DNA of 10,136 bases from Oceanospirillaceae bacterium UBA7410 (GTDB lineage Bacteria > Pseudomonadota > Gammaproteobacteria > Pseudomonadales > Balneatricaceae), in NCBI GenBank assembly GCA_002470565.1, contig DKMQ01000022.1, forward strand, positions 1 through 10,136, in the 5' to 3' direction. The notes below the pieces were generated by a model that was not told the DNA's origin, did no database searches, and saw only the letters and a program-made list of their open reading frames with translations. The stretch's first letter is position 1; the number at the start of each line of letters is the position of its first letter. Below are positions 1 through 7,805 of the stretch, in pieces. Both the position numbers and the translations under genes were made by a program.

Positions 1-125
1 ACTACAGGGGCACCTGAAACAGGATGCTCAGAAAACACTTTAATAGCTTCAAGTAAAGGGGTGTCCGCACTAAAGGTGATCAGCTGGCGGGTCATATAAT
101 CGGTAACTTTTACTGAAACAAGCAT
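1..125 (-). CDS. CBS-domain protein, N-terminal part only (runs off the window)
   Basis: An open frame reads from ATG at 125 down to base 1 without a stop: 41 codons plus two bases. It begins MLVSVKVTDYMTR and continues with a stretch of the form LITFSADTPLLEAIKVF, ending at HPVSGAPVV. This is the classic first half of a CBS domain: a 'V.DYM' lead, a beta strand, the helix 'T.L.EAI..F', then the 'SGAPV' strand. CBS pairs bind adenosyl ligands and usually regulate an enzyme or channel, or stand alone as small sensors; which applies here cannot be told because the rest is missing. The start is supported by a purine-rich GAGAGAGA just upstream and by a good promoter at 160-187. It diverges from mutM. 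Confidence 0.8.
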   Translation of the reverse strand, partial: MLVSVKVTDYMTRQLITFSADTPLLEAIKVFSEHPVSGAPV

Positions 126-159
126 ATCTCTCTCTCAAAAAGGGTGTTGGTTGGCTTCT

Positions 160-187
160 ACAATAACCTTTTCATAAATACTGTCAA
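160..187 (-). promoter_or_regulatory. Sigma-70-type promoter for the CBS-domain gene
   Basis: On the minus strand a perfect -35 box TTGACA (182-187) is followed after 16 bases by TATTGT (160-165, four of six matches to TATAAT). The predicted start near 153 gives a leader of about 28 bases before the ATG at 125. I found no equally clear promoter for mutM on the other strand of this 184-base divergent spacer, which is AT-rich and otherwise featureless to me. Confidence 0.55.
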
Positions 188-309
188 TAAAATTGGACAT
201 AAAATAAATAAAAGAGTCAATAAAAATATATCCGTAGACCATTGAAATGGCGAAGGTTTCGTGGCTTTATGGGTAGATAGAAATGTAATGAATTAATAGA
301 GATGCATCG

Positions 310-1122
310 ATGCCAGAGTTGCCAGAAGTAGAAACGACCCGCGCAGGTATTATGCCGCATATCCAAGGCCAAACCTTGCAGCAAGTTATCGTCAGAGACA
401 GTCGTTTACGCTGGCCTGTGCCTGCTGATTTGGCAGCTAAAGTGGAAGGTGAAGTGCTGCGCCAAGTGGTAAGGCGGGGTAAGTATCTACTATTTGAATT
501 TGATCATGGCGCCATTATTGGTCATCTAGGTATGACGGGCAGTATGCGTATAGTGGGCCATAGCGAACCGCCTGCATTTCATGATCATGTGGATTTGGTG
601 TTCCCTAATGTGACCTTAAGGTATAGAGACCCTAGGCGCTTTGGCTGTATGTTATGGCAACAAAACCCAGTAATGGAGCACTCACTATTAGCTAGCTTGG
701 GGCCAGAGCCGCTAACCAATGAGTTTAATGCGCAGCACTTGTTAAATGCTTGTACGGGCAAAAAGCAAGCGATTAAAAGCCTAATAATGGACTCTAAGCA
801 GGTGGTGGGCGTGGGTAATATTTATGCCAATGAAGCATTGTTTATGGCGGGTATTCACCCACACAGACAAGCAGGGCGTATTTCAGCTGCACGATTAGCT
901 AAGCTTGTAGAATGTTGCAAACAGGTATTATCAGCTGCTATTAAACAAGGAGGCACTACGTTGCGAGATTTTGTAGATAGCGAAGGCAAGCCAGGTTATT
1001 TCAAACAGCAGTTGCAAGTGTATGGTAGAACAGGACAAGGGTGTGTGAACTGCGATCATCCGTTAACAGAAAGCCGATTAGGGCAGCGCAGTACAGTATA
1101 TTGTAAGCGCTGCCAGCGGTAA
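310..1122 (+). CDS. mutM: Formamidopyrimidine-DNA glycosylase (Fpg/MutM)
   Basis: Bifunctional DNA repair enzyme that removes 8-oxoguanine and formamidopyrimidines opposite C and cleaves the abasic site by beta/delta elimination. The 270-residue product has the full family signature. It begins MPELPEVETTRAG, so Pro2 (the Schiff-base nucleophile after Met removal) and Glu3 are present; Lys58 lies in RRGKYLLFEF; the helix-two-turn-helix has VGVGNIYANEAL with Asn170. The C-terminal zinc finger has Cys245/Cys248 and Cys265/Cys268, with the DNA-binding Arg260 in GQRSTVYC. Length matches E. coli MutM (269). The ATG at 310 is preceded by AGAGA (298-302), and starting there is required because Pro2 is catalytic. 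It stands alone on the plus strand, divergent from the CBS gene and convergent with fdx. Confidence 0.97.
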   Translation: MPELPEVETTRAGIMPHIQGQTLQQVIVRDSRLRWPVPADLAAKVEGEVLRQVVRRGKYLLFEFDHGAIIGHLGMTGSMRIVGHSEPPAFHDHVDLVFPNVTLRYRDPRRFGCMLWQQNPVMEHSLLASLGPEPLTNEFNAQHLLNACTGKKQAIKSLIMDSKQVVGVGNIYANEALFMAGIHPHRQAGRISAARLAKLVECCKQVLSAAIKQGGTTLRDFVDSEGKPGYFKQQLQVYGRTGQGCVNCDHPLTESRLGQRSTVYCKRCQR

Positions 1123-1147
1123 AAACCTTGCCGTAAGCAAGGCTTAC
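1121..1147. terminator. Bidirectional terminator with two overlapping hairpins between mutM and fdx
   Basis: Two perfect inverted repeats share bases. Hairpin A pairs CCTTGC (1126-1131) with GCAAGG (1137-1142) around a 5-base loop; on the minus strand it is followed at once by TTTTT (1125-1121), a standard intrinsic terminator for fdx. Hairpin B pairs GTAAGC (1133-1138) with GCTTAC (1142-1147) around a 3-base loop; on the plus strand it is followed by CTTAATT and may end mutM transcription, though its U-tract is poor. Because the arms overlap, both cannot form in one molecule. The minus-strand call is firmer than the plus-strand call. Confidence 0.7.
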
Positions 1148-1152
1148 CTTAA

Positions 1153-2003
<851 letters not shown>

Positions 2004-2011
2004 CTAAATGA

Positions 2012-2040
2012 ATTATATAGCCGATACAACTAAAATTAAA
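2012..2040 (-). promoter_or_regulatory. Promoter for coaD-fdx
   Basis: On the minus strand a perfect TATAAT (2012-2017) lies 17 bases after a weak -35 box, TTTAAT (2035-2040, three of six). The predicted start is near 2004, about 30 bases past the stop of the YbiB-like gene, giving a leader of about 60 bases. It would let coaD-fdx be expressed apart from the lptM-lysA operon behind it. Confidence 0.5.
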
Positions 2041-2069
2041 TAGTTATAAGAAACTGTTTTGATATAACC

Positions 2070-3071
2070 TTATCGCATAAGCTGTTTATTTCTATTTTCC
2101 CACCATTTTGTAGCCAGCTCTATGGCATCTAATTGCTCTTTCGCCTTGCCTAAAAGCACCAAGCAACTAGCTAAAGTGCTTATAACAGCTGCTTCTCCAT
2201 ACTTATCATGCTGCTTGCCTTGCCACAGCAAGCGCAGTCGATCTGGATCTAATTTTTGCTCTAGAGTATCTCGCTTAATAAGATGCCTTTGCCAAATTTG
2301 GGTGTGACACGTTTGTTCGTCCACCCACTGCAGCTCACACTCGCTATCTGGACGCACTTCAGCCTCGCCGCCATCCCCACGAATGGTTAAGCTACGCGGG
2401 TGCTTTAATAGCATGGCCGTTTGTTGATGCAACGGGCCATAAGCAGGATGAAAAACCCCATCTATCGTATGTTTTGCAGCCAATGGGTTAAGTAGCCTAG
2501 TGAGCGTGTGTACAGGAGAACGCAAACCAAAAATAGAGCGCAAGCCAATTAGGTGTTCCAGCGCAGGGCTCATGTGCCTGAGGCTCATAAAGCTAAAATT
2601 ATCACTATTAAGCTGCGACTCCACTTGTGAAAAGCTCTCAGCCACAGGTAAACCTAATTGATGTAATACATCTTCACTATAAATACGCCCAGCAGTATGT
2701 CCTTTGGCACCATGCATAAATACTTTAACACCTTGGCCTGCTAGGGTAAGTGCAGAAAGTAAAAACCAAGGTAAATGACGTTTTTTTCCAGCATAACTAG
2801 ACCAATCAATATCTACTTTAATATTACCCACCTGAGCAGGGCTGTATTGATGGAAATGGCGCACAGCTTCTACAAAACCTGCTAGTTCTGCGGGAGTTTC
2901 TTCCTTTAGCCGAAGCAACATTAAAAATGCTCCCAATTGTTCTGGCTCAACTTGCTGCTGCAAAATCATACTCATGGCATCAAACGCTTCCTTTTGACTA
3001 AGGGAGCGGCTGCCACGCTTGCCCTTTCCAAGAGCGCGTACGAAGGGTGCGAATGCGTGTTCAACTGCCAT
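2070..3071 (-). CDS. ybiB: TrpD-like glycosyl transferase family protein (YbiB/TrpD2 type)
   Basis: Homologue of anthranilate phosphoribosyltransferase that is unlikely to make tryptophan. With ATG at 3071 it has 333 residues: an all-helical N-terminal domain (about 1-70) and the alpha/beta TrpD core. Where true TrpD has the PRPP-binding GTGGD loop, this protein has DIDWSSYAGKKRHLPWFLL (from residue 87), the YbiB-like form. Further matches to E. coli YbiB are LRSPVHTLTRLLNPLA (about 184-199) and GDGGEAEVRP (about 232-241). E. coli YbiB binds nucleic acid and is reported under LexA control; whether that holds here is unknown. The open frame extends to a GTG at 3092, but the ATG at 3071 overlaps the HAD stop by only 11 bases and suits translational coupling; neither has a strong ribosome site. 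Last gene of the operon. Confidence 0.8.
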   Translation of the reverse strand: MAVEHAFAPFVRALGKGKRGSRSLSQKEAFDAMSMILQQQVEPEQLGAFLMLLRLKEETPAELAGFVEAVRHFHQYSPAQVGNIKVDIDWSSYAGKKRHLPWFLLSALTLAGQGVKVFMHGAKGHTAGRIYSEDVLHQLGLPVAESFSQVESQLNSDNFSFMSLRHMSPALEHLIGLRSIFGLRSPVHTLTRLLNPLAAKHTIDGVFHPAYGPLHQQTAMLLKHPRSLTIRGDGGEAEVRPDSECELQWVDEQTCHTQIWQRHLIKRDTLEQKLDPDRLRLLWQGKQHDKYGEAAVISTLASCLVLLGKAKEQLDAIELATKWWENRNKQLMR

Positions 3072-3759
3072 GAATATTGGCCACAGCTGCACTAAGCTGG
3101 TTAAGATGCTCTATTTCTTGGCAGGCAGGCTGTTGACCAGTAGGCCAAGCCATTTGGTTTGGGTTCATCCAAATAGTGCGCATGCCTACAGACTGGGCTC
3201 CAGCAATATCGTGACCTGCATGATCACCAATATGGATAAAGTTTTCTGCACTGTGGCCGGTGTGTTCTAGTGCTTTAGTAAAAAACGCTGGGTTTGGTTT
3301 ACTAAGGCCAAGCTGGGCAGAATTGAAGTAAAAATCAAATAAATCATCGATGCCCACCTGTGCCAAATCGGCGTTGCCATTGGTCAGAGCACCTATTTGA
3401 TACGTTTTCTTTAAAGCCTTTAATGTAACTCTAGCGTCATCAAATAACACCACGTCATTGCGAGATTTAAAATACGCAGCATAAGCCTGCTGTGCTAATG
3501 CTAAAGAGTTGGTATAGCCACAACGAGAGAGACCTAGCTCGATAAGTGTAAGGCGAATTTGACTCAAATCATGCAGCATCTCAGGGTGATCTGCCATCAC
3601 TTCATCTCTTAGTCCATTAATCCCCGCCTCATCATATGTGCGGCCAAACTCAGGCGCATGTTGCTCCATCCACTCCAGCATTTTTTGATTAGCCTTTTCT
3701 ATAACAGGCCCTATTGCCCATAATGTGTCGTCTAAATCAAAAGTAATCACTTTAATCAT
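3061..3759 (-). CDS. yigB: HAD-superfamily phosphatase, YigB-like
   Basis: The 232-residue protein shows all four HAD motifs: DLDDT (Asp8 nucleophile, Asp10 acid/base), LTNG (Thr126), Lys154 in LSKPNP, and GDHAGHD (Asp179, Asp184) followed by IAGAQSVGM. A helical cap lies between residues 15 and 100, giving subclass C1. In E. coli the gene directly after xerC is yigB, whose product dephosphorylates 5-amino-6-(5-phospho-D-ribitylamino)uracil in riboflavin synthesis; position and length agree, so that activity is a reasonable inference, although HAD phosphatases are often promiscuous. The start ATG lies inside the end of xerC (8-base overlap, ATGATTAA) and its stop overlaps the YbiB-like gene by 11 bases. 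Confidence 0.85.
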   Translation of the reverse strand: MIKVITFDLDDTLWAIGPVIEKANQKMLEWMEQHAPEFGRTYDEAGINGLRDEVMADHPEMLHDLSQIRLTLIELGLSRCGYTNSLALAQQAYAAYFKSRNDVVLFDDARVTLKALKKTYQIGALTNGNADLAQVGIDDLFDFYFNSAQLGLSKPNPAFFTKALEHTGHSAENFIHIGDHAGHDIAGAQSVGMRTIWMNPNQMAWPTGQQPACQEIEHLNQLSAAVANIHGS

Positions 3760-4699
3760 GGCTAGGTTTCTCTTTAACTAGGGCTTTAGTTTGGATGCTT
3801 TGGGCACGAGGATGAGCTTGATCATACACCTTGGCTAAGTGTTGATAGTCTAAATGAGTATAGACTTGGGTGGTGCTAATATTACTGTGACCAAGCAGCT
3901 CTTGCACGGCCCTTAAGTCTCCACTGGATTGTAATAAATGGCTAGCAAAAGAATGGCGCAGCATGTGCGGATGTATGTGCTGACCATGGGCTGCGGACAT
4001 AGACGCCATACGCATTTGAATGCCTCTTGCGCCCATGCGCATGCCCCTATGGTTAATAAACAATGCATTAGCATCTAAGCATTTTAAATGAGAGCGCTGC
4101 TGCAACCACGCATTAATGGCGCTAATAGCATGGCGACCTATAGGTAGTTGACGTGTTTTATTGCCTTTACCTGTGACGATCAGGCTAGCGTCTGCAAGGT
4201 CAATATCAAAAATATTAAGGCTAGCAAGCTCGGCTAAACGTAAACCACACGAGTAAGTAAGCTCCACCATAGCTTGGTCGCGCATGGCCATAGGGTCATC
4301 TGCTGCAATGGGAGTGCTAAGCACTTGAATAATTTGATCTGGCTCTAGGCTCTTTGGTAATTTGCGCGCTGACTTAGGTGCGCGAATGCCTTCTACTGGG
4401 TTAATAGTGACCACGCCTTGCTGCAATAAATAGGTGAAAAAGCTACGCCAGCTAGATAAAATACGCTGAATGCTTTTGGCCGCTAAGTCAGCTTTTTTGG
4501 CAGCCACCATGGCGCCGCGTATGGTATCGGCTTGGGCATCGCCCCACTTGGTATATCCATGCTCTTCAAGAGTGTTGATTAGCCTGTCTATATCTCTTTT
4601 ATAGGCGCTGATCGTATGAGGTGAATAGCGCTTATTATGGGACAAATAGTCTAGGTACTTTTGCACTATTTGGTTAAGAGGCGCGTAGTGATGTGTCAT
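3752..4699 (-). CDS. xerC: Tyrosine recombinase XerC
   Basis: Site-specific recombinase that acts with XerD at dif to resolve chromosome dimers at division. The 315-residue protein has an N-terminal SAM-like core-binding domain (about 10-95, with SPHTISAYKRDI and IQRILSSWRSFF) and a catalytic domain with the complete set: Arg154 (SCGLRLAEL), Lys178 (VTGKGNKTR), His245 and Arg248 (HPHMLRHSF), His271 (LLGHSNISTTQVY) and nucleophile Tyr280. Assignment to XerC rather than XerD rests on the dapF-DUF484-xerC-yigB context. It is slightly longer than E. coli XerC (298), mainly from a C-terminal tail after about residue 295. The ATG is one base past the DUF484 stop, so translation is probably coupled; its own ribosome site is weak. 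Confidence 0.95.
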   Translation of the reverse strand: MTHHYAPLNQIVQKYLDYLSHNKRYSPHTISAYKRDIDRLINTLEEHGYTKWGDAQADTIRGAMVAAKKADLAAKSIQRILSSWRSFFTYLLQQGVVTINPVEGIRAPKSARKLPKSLEPDQIIQVLSTPIAADDPMAMRDQAMVELTYSCGLRLAELASLNIFDIDLADASLIVTGKGNKTRQLPIGRHAISAINAWLQQRSHLKCLDANALFINHRGMRMGARGIQMRMASMSAAHGQHIHPHMLRHSFASHLLQSSGDLRAVQELLGHSNISTTQVYTHLDYQHLAKVYDQAHPRAQSIQTKALVKEKPSHD

Positions 4700-4700
4700 G

Positions 4701-5414
4701 TTACAACCGTATACGGCCCAAACAGGCAGCGGTTACTGAGGCTACATGATTTAAAAATAACGTATCTAATTGATCGTTATAATGATCTTTATTATCACTG
4801 GCAATAATCACCACACCTATGGCTTTATCAGATAAGTATAAGGGCACAATAGCACTAGATTTTAGCTTCTTATGGTCAGGGAAAAGTGCAGCCATAGTGA
4901 CACTTTCAAAGGCCTGGCAGTAGGCCCAATTCTTAGAGGCAAGTGCTTGAATTTGAGAATAATGCTCATTGTCATCAGCACTGTTCACGCTGCTCAGATC
5001 AATGTGGTCATCCATCTTTTTAAGAGGTGAAAATAACGCTAAATGCACAGCACTTGCATTAAATTCTTGTGTAAAACTTTGCTTCAAGGCTTCAGTTAAG
5101 CTGTTAAGGTCTGCTGCTGCTGCAAGCGATATTACTAAACGTTTAGTTTTTTCAAACTGCACATCATTGCGTCTAGCAGTGGATAAGATGTCAGACATTC
5201 TTGCTGCATTGTCGGTGATTTTTTTACGCATTACTAACGTTTGGCGTTCAATCAGTGAGGTGGCTTGACCACATTCATGGGCCAATTCAATGTGAGCTAA
5301 AAGGTCTGGATGTTGTGAAATAAAGGTGGGGTGTTCGCGTAAATAGCCAGCAACACTATGCTCATCTAGCTTTACACTGTCAGTTGCTTGGGTATTAGTG
5401 TCGATTTTGCTCAT
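4701..5414 (-). CDS. yigA: DUF484 family protein (YigA-like)
   Basis: Conserved protein of unknown biochemical role found between dapF and xerC across gammaproteobacteria. The 237-residue product has the typical N-terminus, a short variable lead then [19 protein letters not shown] and the SLIERQ motif (about 53-58). A helical, charged linker (about 60-95) follows, and then a GAF-like alpha/beta domain (about 96-235) including [24 protein letters not shown] folds often bind small ligands, but none is known for this family to my knowledge. The start ATG overlaps the dapF stop (ATGA, 5411-5414), and AAGG upstream inside dapF can serve as its ribosome site. Its constant neighbours suggest a link to cell envelope or chromosome dimer resolution, which is inference only. 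Confidence 0.88.
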   Translation of the reverse strand: MSKIDTNTQATDSVKLDEHSVAGYLREHPTFISQHPDLLAHIELAHECGQATSLIERQTLVMRKKITDNAARMSDILSTARRNDVQFEKTKRLVISLAAAADLNSLTEALKQSFTQEFNASAVHLALFSPLKKMDDHIDLSSVNSADDNEHYSQIQALASKNWAYCQAFESVTMAALFPDHKKLKSSAIVPLYLSDKAIGVVIIASDNKDHYNDQLDTLFLNHVASVTAACLGRIRL

Positions 5415-6241
5415 AATTTAATTTGACCTTCATACACATGGGCCGTGGGCCCATTCATAGTTAGCGTGTGGCCTGGGCCTTGCCAATGAATCGCAAGGTC
5501 TCCACCGGTAAGGTGTGTAGTCACCGCAGAATCTAGGTGGCCTTGCTGCTGGCCCACGACCACTGCAGCGCAGGCGCCAGTGCCACAAGCCTTCGTTTCG
5601 CCTACGCCACGTTCAAAAACACGCAGTTTGATAGTATTGCGATCCACTATTTGCATAAACCCTATGTTGGCTTTATTGGGAAAGCGTGGGTGTTGCTCTA
5701 GCTTAGCACCTAATTCAAGTACAGGTGCGCTGTCCACGTCATCTACCATGAGCACAGCATGGGGGTTACCCATAGAGACTACTCCAACAGTATAGCTTTG
5801 CCCTTGGTGCTCTAGAGTATAACTTGTGGCTTTGGCTGGTGCATCAAATGGCACCATCTCAGGGTCAAGGATAGGTTCGCCCATATCCACCTCTACCCAA
5901 TTGTCTTGAAGCATTTTTAATACGATGCGTCCATTGCTGGTTTGCACAGCAATTTCACGTTTTCCAGTGAGGCGTTGGTCGTGCACAAATCTAGCAAAGC
6001 AGCGTGCACCATTGCCGCAGTGTTCCACTTCGTTACCGTCAGCATTAAAAATACGATAGCGAAAATCTACATCTGGCGACTGCGGCGTTTCTATGAGCAG
6101 CAGCTGGTCAAAACCCACGCCAGTGTTTCGATCACCCAATTGGCTGATTTGCTCAGTGCTAAGGTGCGCGCGCTGGCTTATAAGGTCAACCACCATAAAG
6201 TCGTTACCCAAGCCGTGCATTTTGGCAAAGCGTAATAGCAT
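5411..6241 (-). CDS. dapF: Diaminopimelate epimerase (DapF)
   Basis: Interconverts LL- and meso-diaminopimelate without a cofactor, supplying meso-DAP for peptidoglycan and for lysine by LysA. With ATG at 6241 the protein has 276 residues (E. coli 274) and begins [20 protein letters not shown]. The two catalytic cysteines are Cys75 ([12 protein letters not shown]) and Cys219 ([10 protein letters not shown]); MGNPHAV and GVGFDQL are also present. The frame stays open to an ATG at 6289, but those 16 extra residues would overlap the end of lysA and are absent from the family, while the ATG at 6241 has an excellent AAAGGAAAAGG just upstream. It sits 14 bases after lysA and overlaps DUF484 by 4. 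Confidence 0.97.
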   Translation of the reverse strand: MLLRFAKMHGLGNDFMVVDLISQRAHLSTEQISQLGDRNTGVGFDQLLLIETPQSPDVDFRYRIFNADGNEVEHCGNGARCFARFVHDQRLTGKREIAVQTSNGRIVLKMLQDNWVEVDMGEPILDPEMVPFDAPAKATSYTLEHQGQSYTVGVVSMGNPHAVLMVDDVDSAPVLELGAKLEQHPRFPNKANIGFMQIVDRNTIKLRVFERGVGETKACGTGACAAVVVGQQQGHLDSAVTTHLTGGDLAIHWQGPGHTLTMNGPTAHVYEGQIKL

Positions 6242-6255
6242 TTTTGCCTTTTCCT

Positions 6256-7509
6256 TTAGTTTTCTGGTAGTAGGCGTTCTCTTGCCCACTGTTGTGATAA
6301 TTCTTCACGTTCACCAATAAGATGAGCTTGATCGCCATCCACCATCACCTCAGCAGCACGGTTTCGACTATTGTAGTTTGATGTCATAGCAAAACCGTAA
6401 GCACCGCTACTGCATACAGCCAGCAGGTCGTTAGCCTCTATAGCGAGGTTGCGGTCTTTACCTAAAAAGTCACCGGTTTCACATATAGGGCCAACAATAT
6501 CAAAATTATTCTTTGCTGCTTTGGAGCCTAAATTAATGGGGATAATGTCCTGCCAAGCACTGTAAAGCGCAGGACGAATGAGGTCATTCATGGCTGCATC
6601 AACGATAGCAAAATATTTATCTTGGTTGTTTTTGATGTATTCCACACGGGTGATTAAAACCCCAGCGTCGGCGCAAATAGAGCGGCCAGGCTCAAATACC
6701 AAGGCTAATGGACGATCACCAAGATGGGCTCTCACGCGGGCCATAAAATCGCCAATGGCAGGGGGCTCTTCATCGCCATAACACACGCCTAAACCGCCAC
6801 CCAAATCTAAGTGTTCAATGGCAATGCCTTGTGCAGCGATGGTGTCAATTAATACAAACAAACGATCCATCGCATCAAGGTAAGGCTCTATAGAGGTTAA
6901 CTGCGAGCCAATGTGGCAATCTACGCCAATCACTTTGATATTGCTCATAGCCGCAGCTTGAGCGTAGGCAGCAGGGGCTTGGTCAATGCCAATGCCAAAC
7001 TTGTTTTCTTTTAACCCGGTAGATATGTATGGGTGAGTTTTGGCATCTACATCTGGATTAATACGCAGCGATACAGGGGCTATGCAGTTCATACTGGCAG
7101 CCACGCTTTGCAACCGCTCTAGTTCGGCTTCAGATTCTACGTTGAAGCAATGAACGCCTACTTCTAAAGCTCGCTGCATTTCGTGGGTTTGTTTGCCAAC
7201 ACCAGAAAACACAATGCGCTTAGGGTCTGCGCCAGCTACCAGCACACGTTCAAGCTCGCCTACAGAGACAATATCAAAGCCTGCGCCAAGTTTGGCTAAT
7301 ACGTTTAATACTGCGATGTTAGAGTTGGCTTTTACAGCATAACAAACCATATGCTCACAGCCTTCTAGGGCTTGGCTATAGGCCACATAATTACGCTCTA
7401 AAGTGTCTCTAGAGTATACGTAAGTAGGGGTGCCAAATTGCTTGGCAATTTGGTTTAGGTCGATGTCTTCGGCGTGAAGTGTCTCGCCGCGGTACTCAAA
7501 GTTATCCAT
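6256..7509 (-). CDS. lysA: Diaminopimelate decarboxylase (LysA)
   Basis: PLP enzyme that decarboxylates meso-diaminopimelate to L-lysine, the last step of the pathway. From ATG at 7509 it has 417 residues, like Pseudomonas LysA, and opens [16 protein letters not shown]. Key sites are Lys60 that binds PLP (CYAVKANSN), His199 in DCHIGSQL, the phosphate-binding GGGLG (237-241), EPGR (274-277), Cys343 in GPICETGD, and Tyr371 in SSGAYG. The fold is a TIM barrel followed by a beta domain. The frame extends to an ATG at 7593, but that run lies over lptM in another frame. An ATG at 7524 (8-base overlap with the lptM stop) is the alternative; 7509 fits the family better and has GAG six bases before it. 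Confidence 0.96.
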   Translation of the reverse strand: MDNFEYRGETLHAEDIDLNQIAKQFGTPTYVYSRDTLERNYVAYSQALEGCEHMVCYAVKANSNIAVLNVLAKLGAGFDIVSVGELERVLVAGADPKRIVFSGVGKQTHEMQRALEVGVHCFNVESEAELERLQSVAASMNCIAPVSLRINPDVDAKTHPYISTGLKENKFGIGIDQAPAAYAQAAAMSNIKVIGVDCHIGSQLTSIEPYLDAMDRLFVLIDTIAAQGIAIEHLDLGGGLGVCYGDEEPPAIGDFMARVRAHLGDRPLALVFEPGRSICADAGVLITRVEYIKNNQDKYFAIVDAAMNDLIRPALYSAWQDIIPINLGSKAAKNNFDIVGPICETGDFLGKDRNLAIEANDLLAVCSSGAYGFAMTSNYNSRNRAAEVMVDGDQAHLIGEREELSQQWARERLLPEN

Positions 7510-7516
7510 TGTTGGC

Positions 7517-7633
7517 TCATTCATTACTAGTTTGTGCATCAGTTTGCGCAGGATCAGGAATATACAAACTACCGGCTTGGCCACAACTGGCAAGTACGAA
7601 GCTTAGCGTAAGCATACAGAGTATTTTTTTCAC
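7517..7633 (-). CDS. lptM: LptM-type small lipoprotein (YifL/LppL), LPS translocon assembly factor
   Basis: A 38-residue frame starts at GTG (7631-7633) and stops with TGA at 7517-7519. The product begins MKKILCMLTLSFVLASC: a two-lysine n-region, a hydrophobic core and the lipobox L14-A-S-C17. After the lipidated cysteine comes CGQAGSLYIP, a form of the CGxxGxLYxP signature of LptM (formerly YifL; LppL in Pseudomonas). In E. coli this outer-membrane lipoprotein mimics LPS to help oxidative maturation of the LptD-LptE translocon. Position between cyaY and lysA/dapF agrees. A TAAGAG ribosome site lies nine bases before the GTG. The mature part is only about 22 residues, far shorter than E. coli's, but the conserved block is at its N-terminus. 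First gene of the lysA operon. Confidence 0.88.
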   Translation of the reverse strand: MKKILCMLTLSFVLASCGQAGSLYIPDPAQTDAQTSNE

Positions 7634-7674
7634 GTAATAACGCTCTTAGTTAACATAGCTGTAATATACTAAAG

Positions 7675-7680
7675 ATTATA
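7675..7680 (-). promoter_or_regulatory. Candidate -10 box for the lptM-lysA-dapF operon
   Basis: A perfect TATAAT occurs on the minus strand, 42 bases before the lptM start codon, predicting a transcript start near 7668. No good -35 box lies at 16-18 bases, so either an activator helps or the match is accidental in this AT-rich divergent spacer. Further promoters within the operon are not excluded. Confidence 0.4.
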
Positions 7681-7720
7681 CCCTTGATTCAGGTTTGGGC
7701 ACTAGCTAAGACAGGTGCAA

Positions 7721-7729
7721 TGCTATATT
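7721..7729 (+). promoter_or_regulatory. Candidate extended -10 promoter for cyaY
   Basis: TGC directly followed by TATATT (7724-7729) makes an extended -10 element, which can work without a good -35 box; none is seen at the right distance. The start would be near 7736, leaving a leader of about 70 bases. It lies about 40 bases from the opposed candidate for the lptM operon. Confidence 0.3.
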
Positions 7730-7805
7730 TTGAAGGCATAATTACTACACAGCCTAAATATTAGACCCGTTGAAAATCAATTTAAGACCAATGTAAGAGA
7801 AAAAT

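Noticed and set aside
126..309. Promoter for mutM in the divergent spacer
   Set aside because: Several partial boxes (TTGAAA at 242-247, TTGGAC at 193-198) lack a partner at 16-18 bases, so no site could be called.
2122..2307. Plus-strand frame of 61 codons inside the YbiB-like gene
   Set aside because: Shadow of a well-supported minus-strand gene, with no ribosome site or recognisable domain.
4969..5268. Plus-strand frame of 99 codons antisense to the DUF484 gene
   Set aside because: Composition is that of an antisense shadow (leucine/serine-rich without domain pattern), and the DUF484 protein is clearly the real product.
6242..6289. Sixteen-residue N-terminal extension of dapF ([16 protein letters not shown])
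   Set aside because: It overlaps the lysA end, has no family counterpart, and the ATG at 6241 has a near-ideal ribosome site.
5942..6320. Two overlapping plus-strand frames opposite dapF/lysA
   Set aside because: Both lie against conserved catalytic sequence of DapF and show no independent coding signal.
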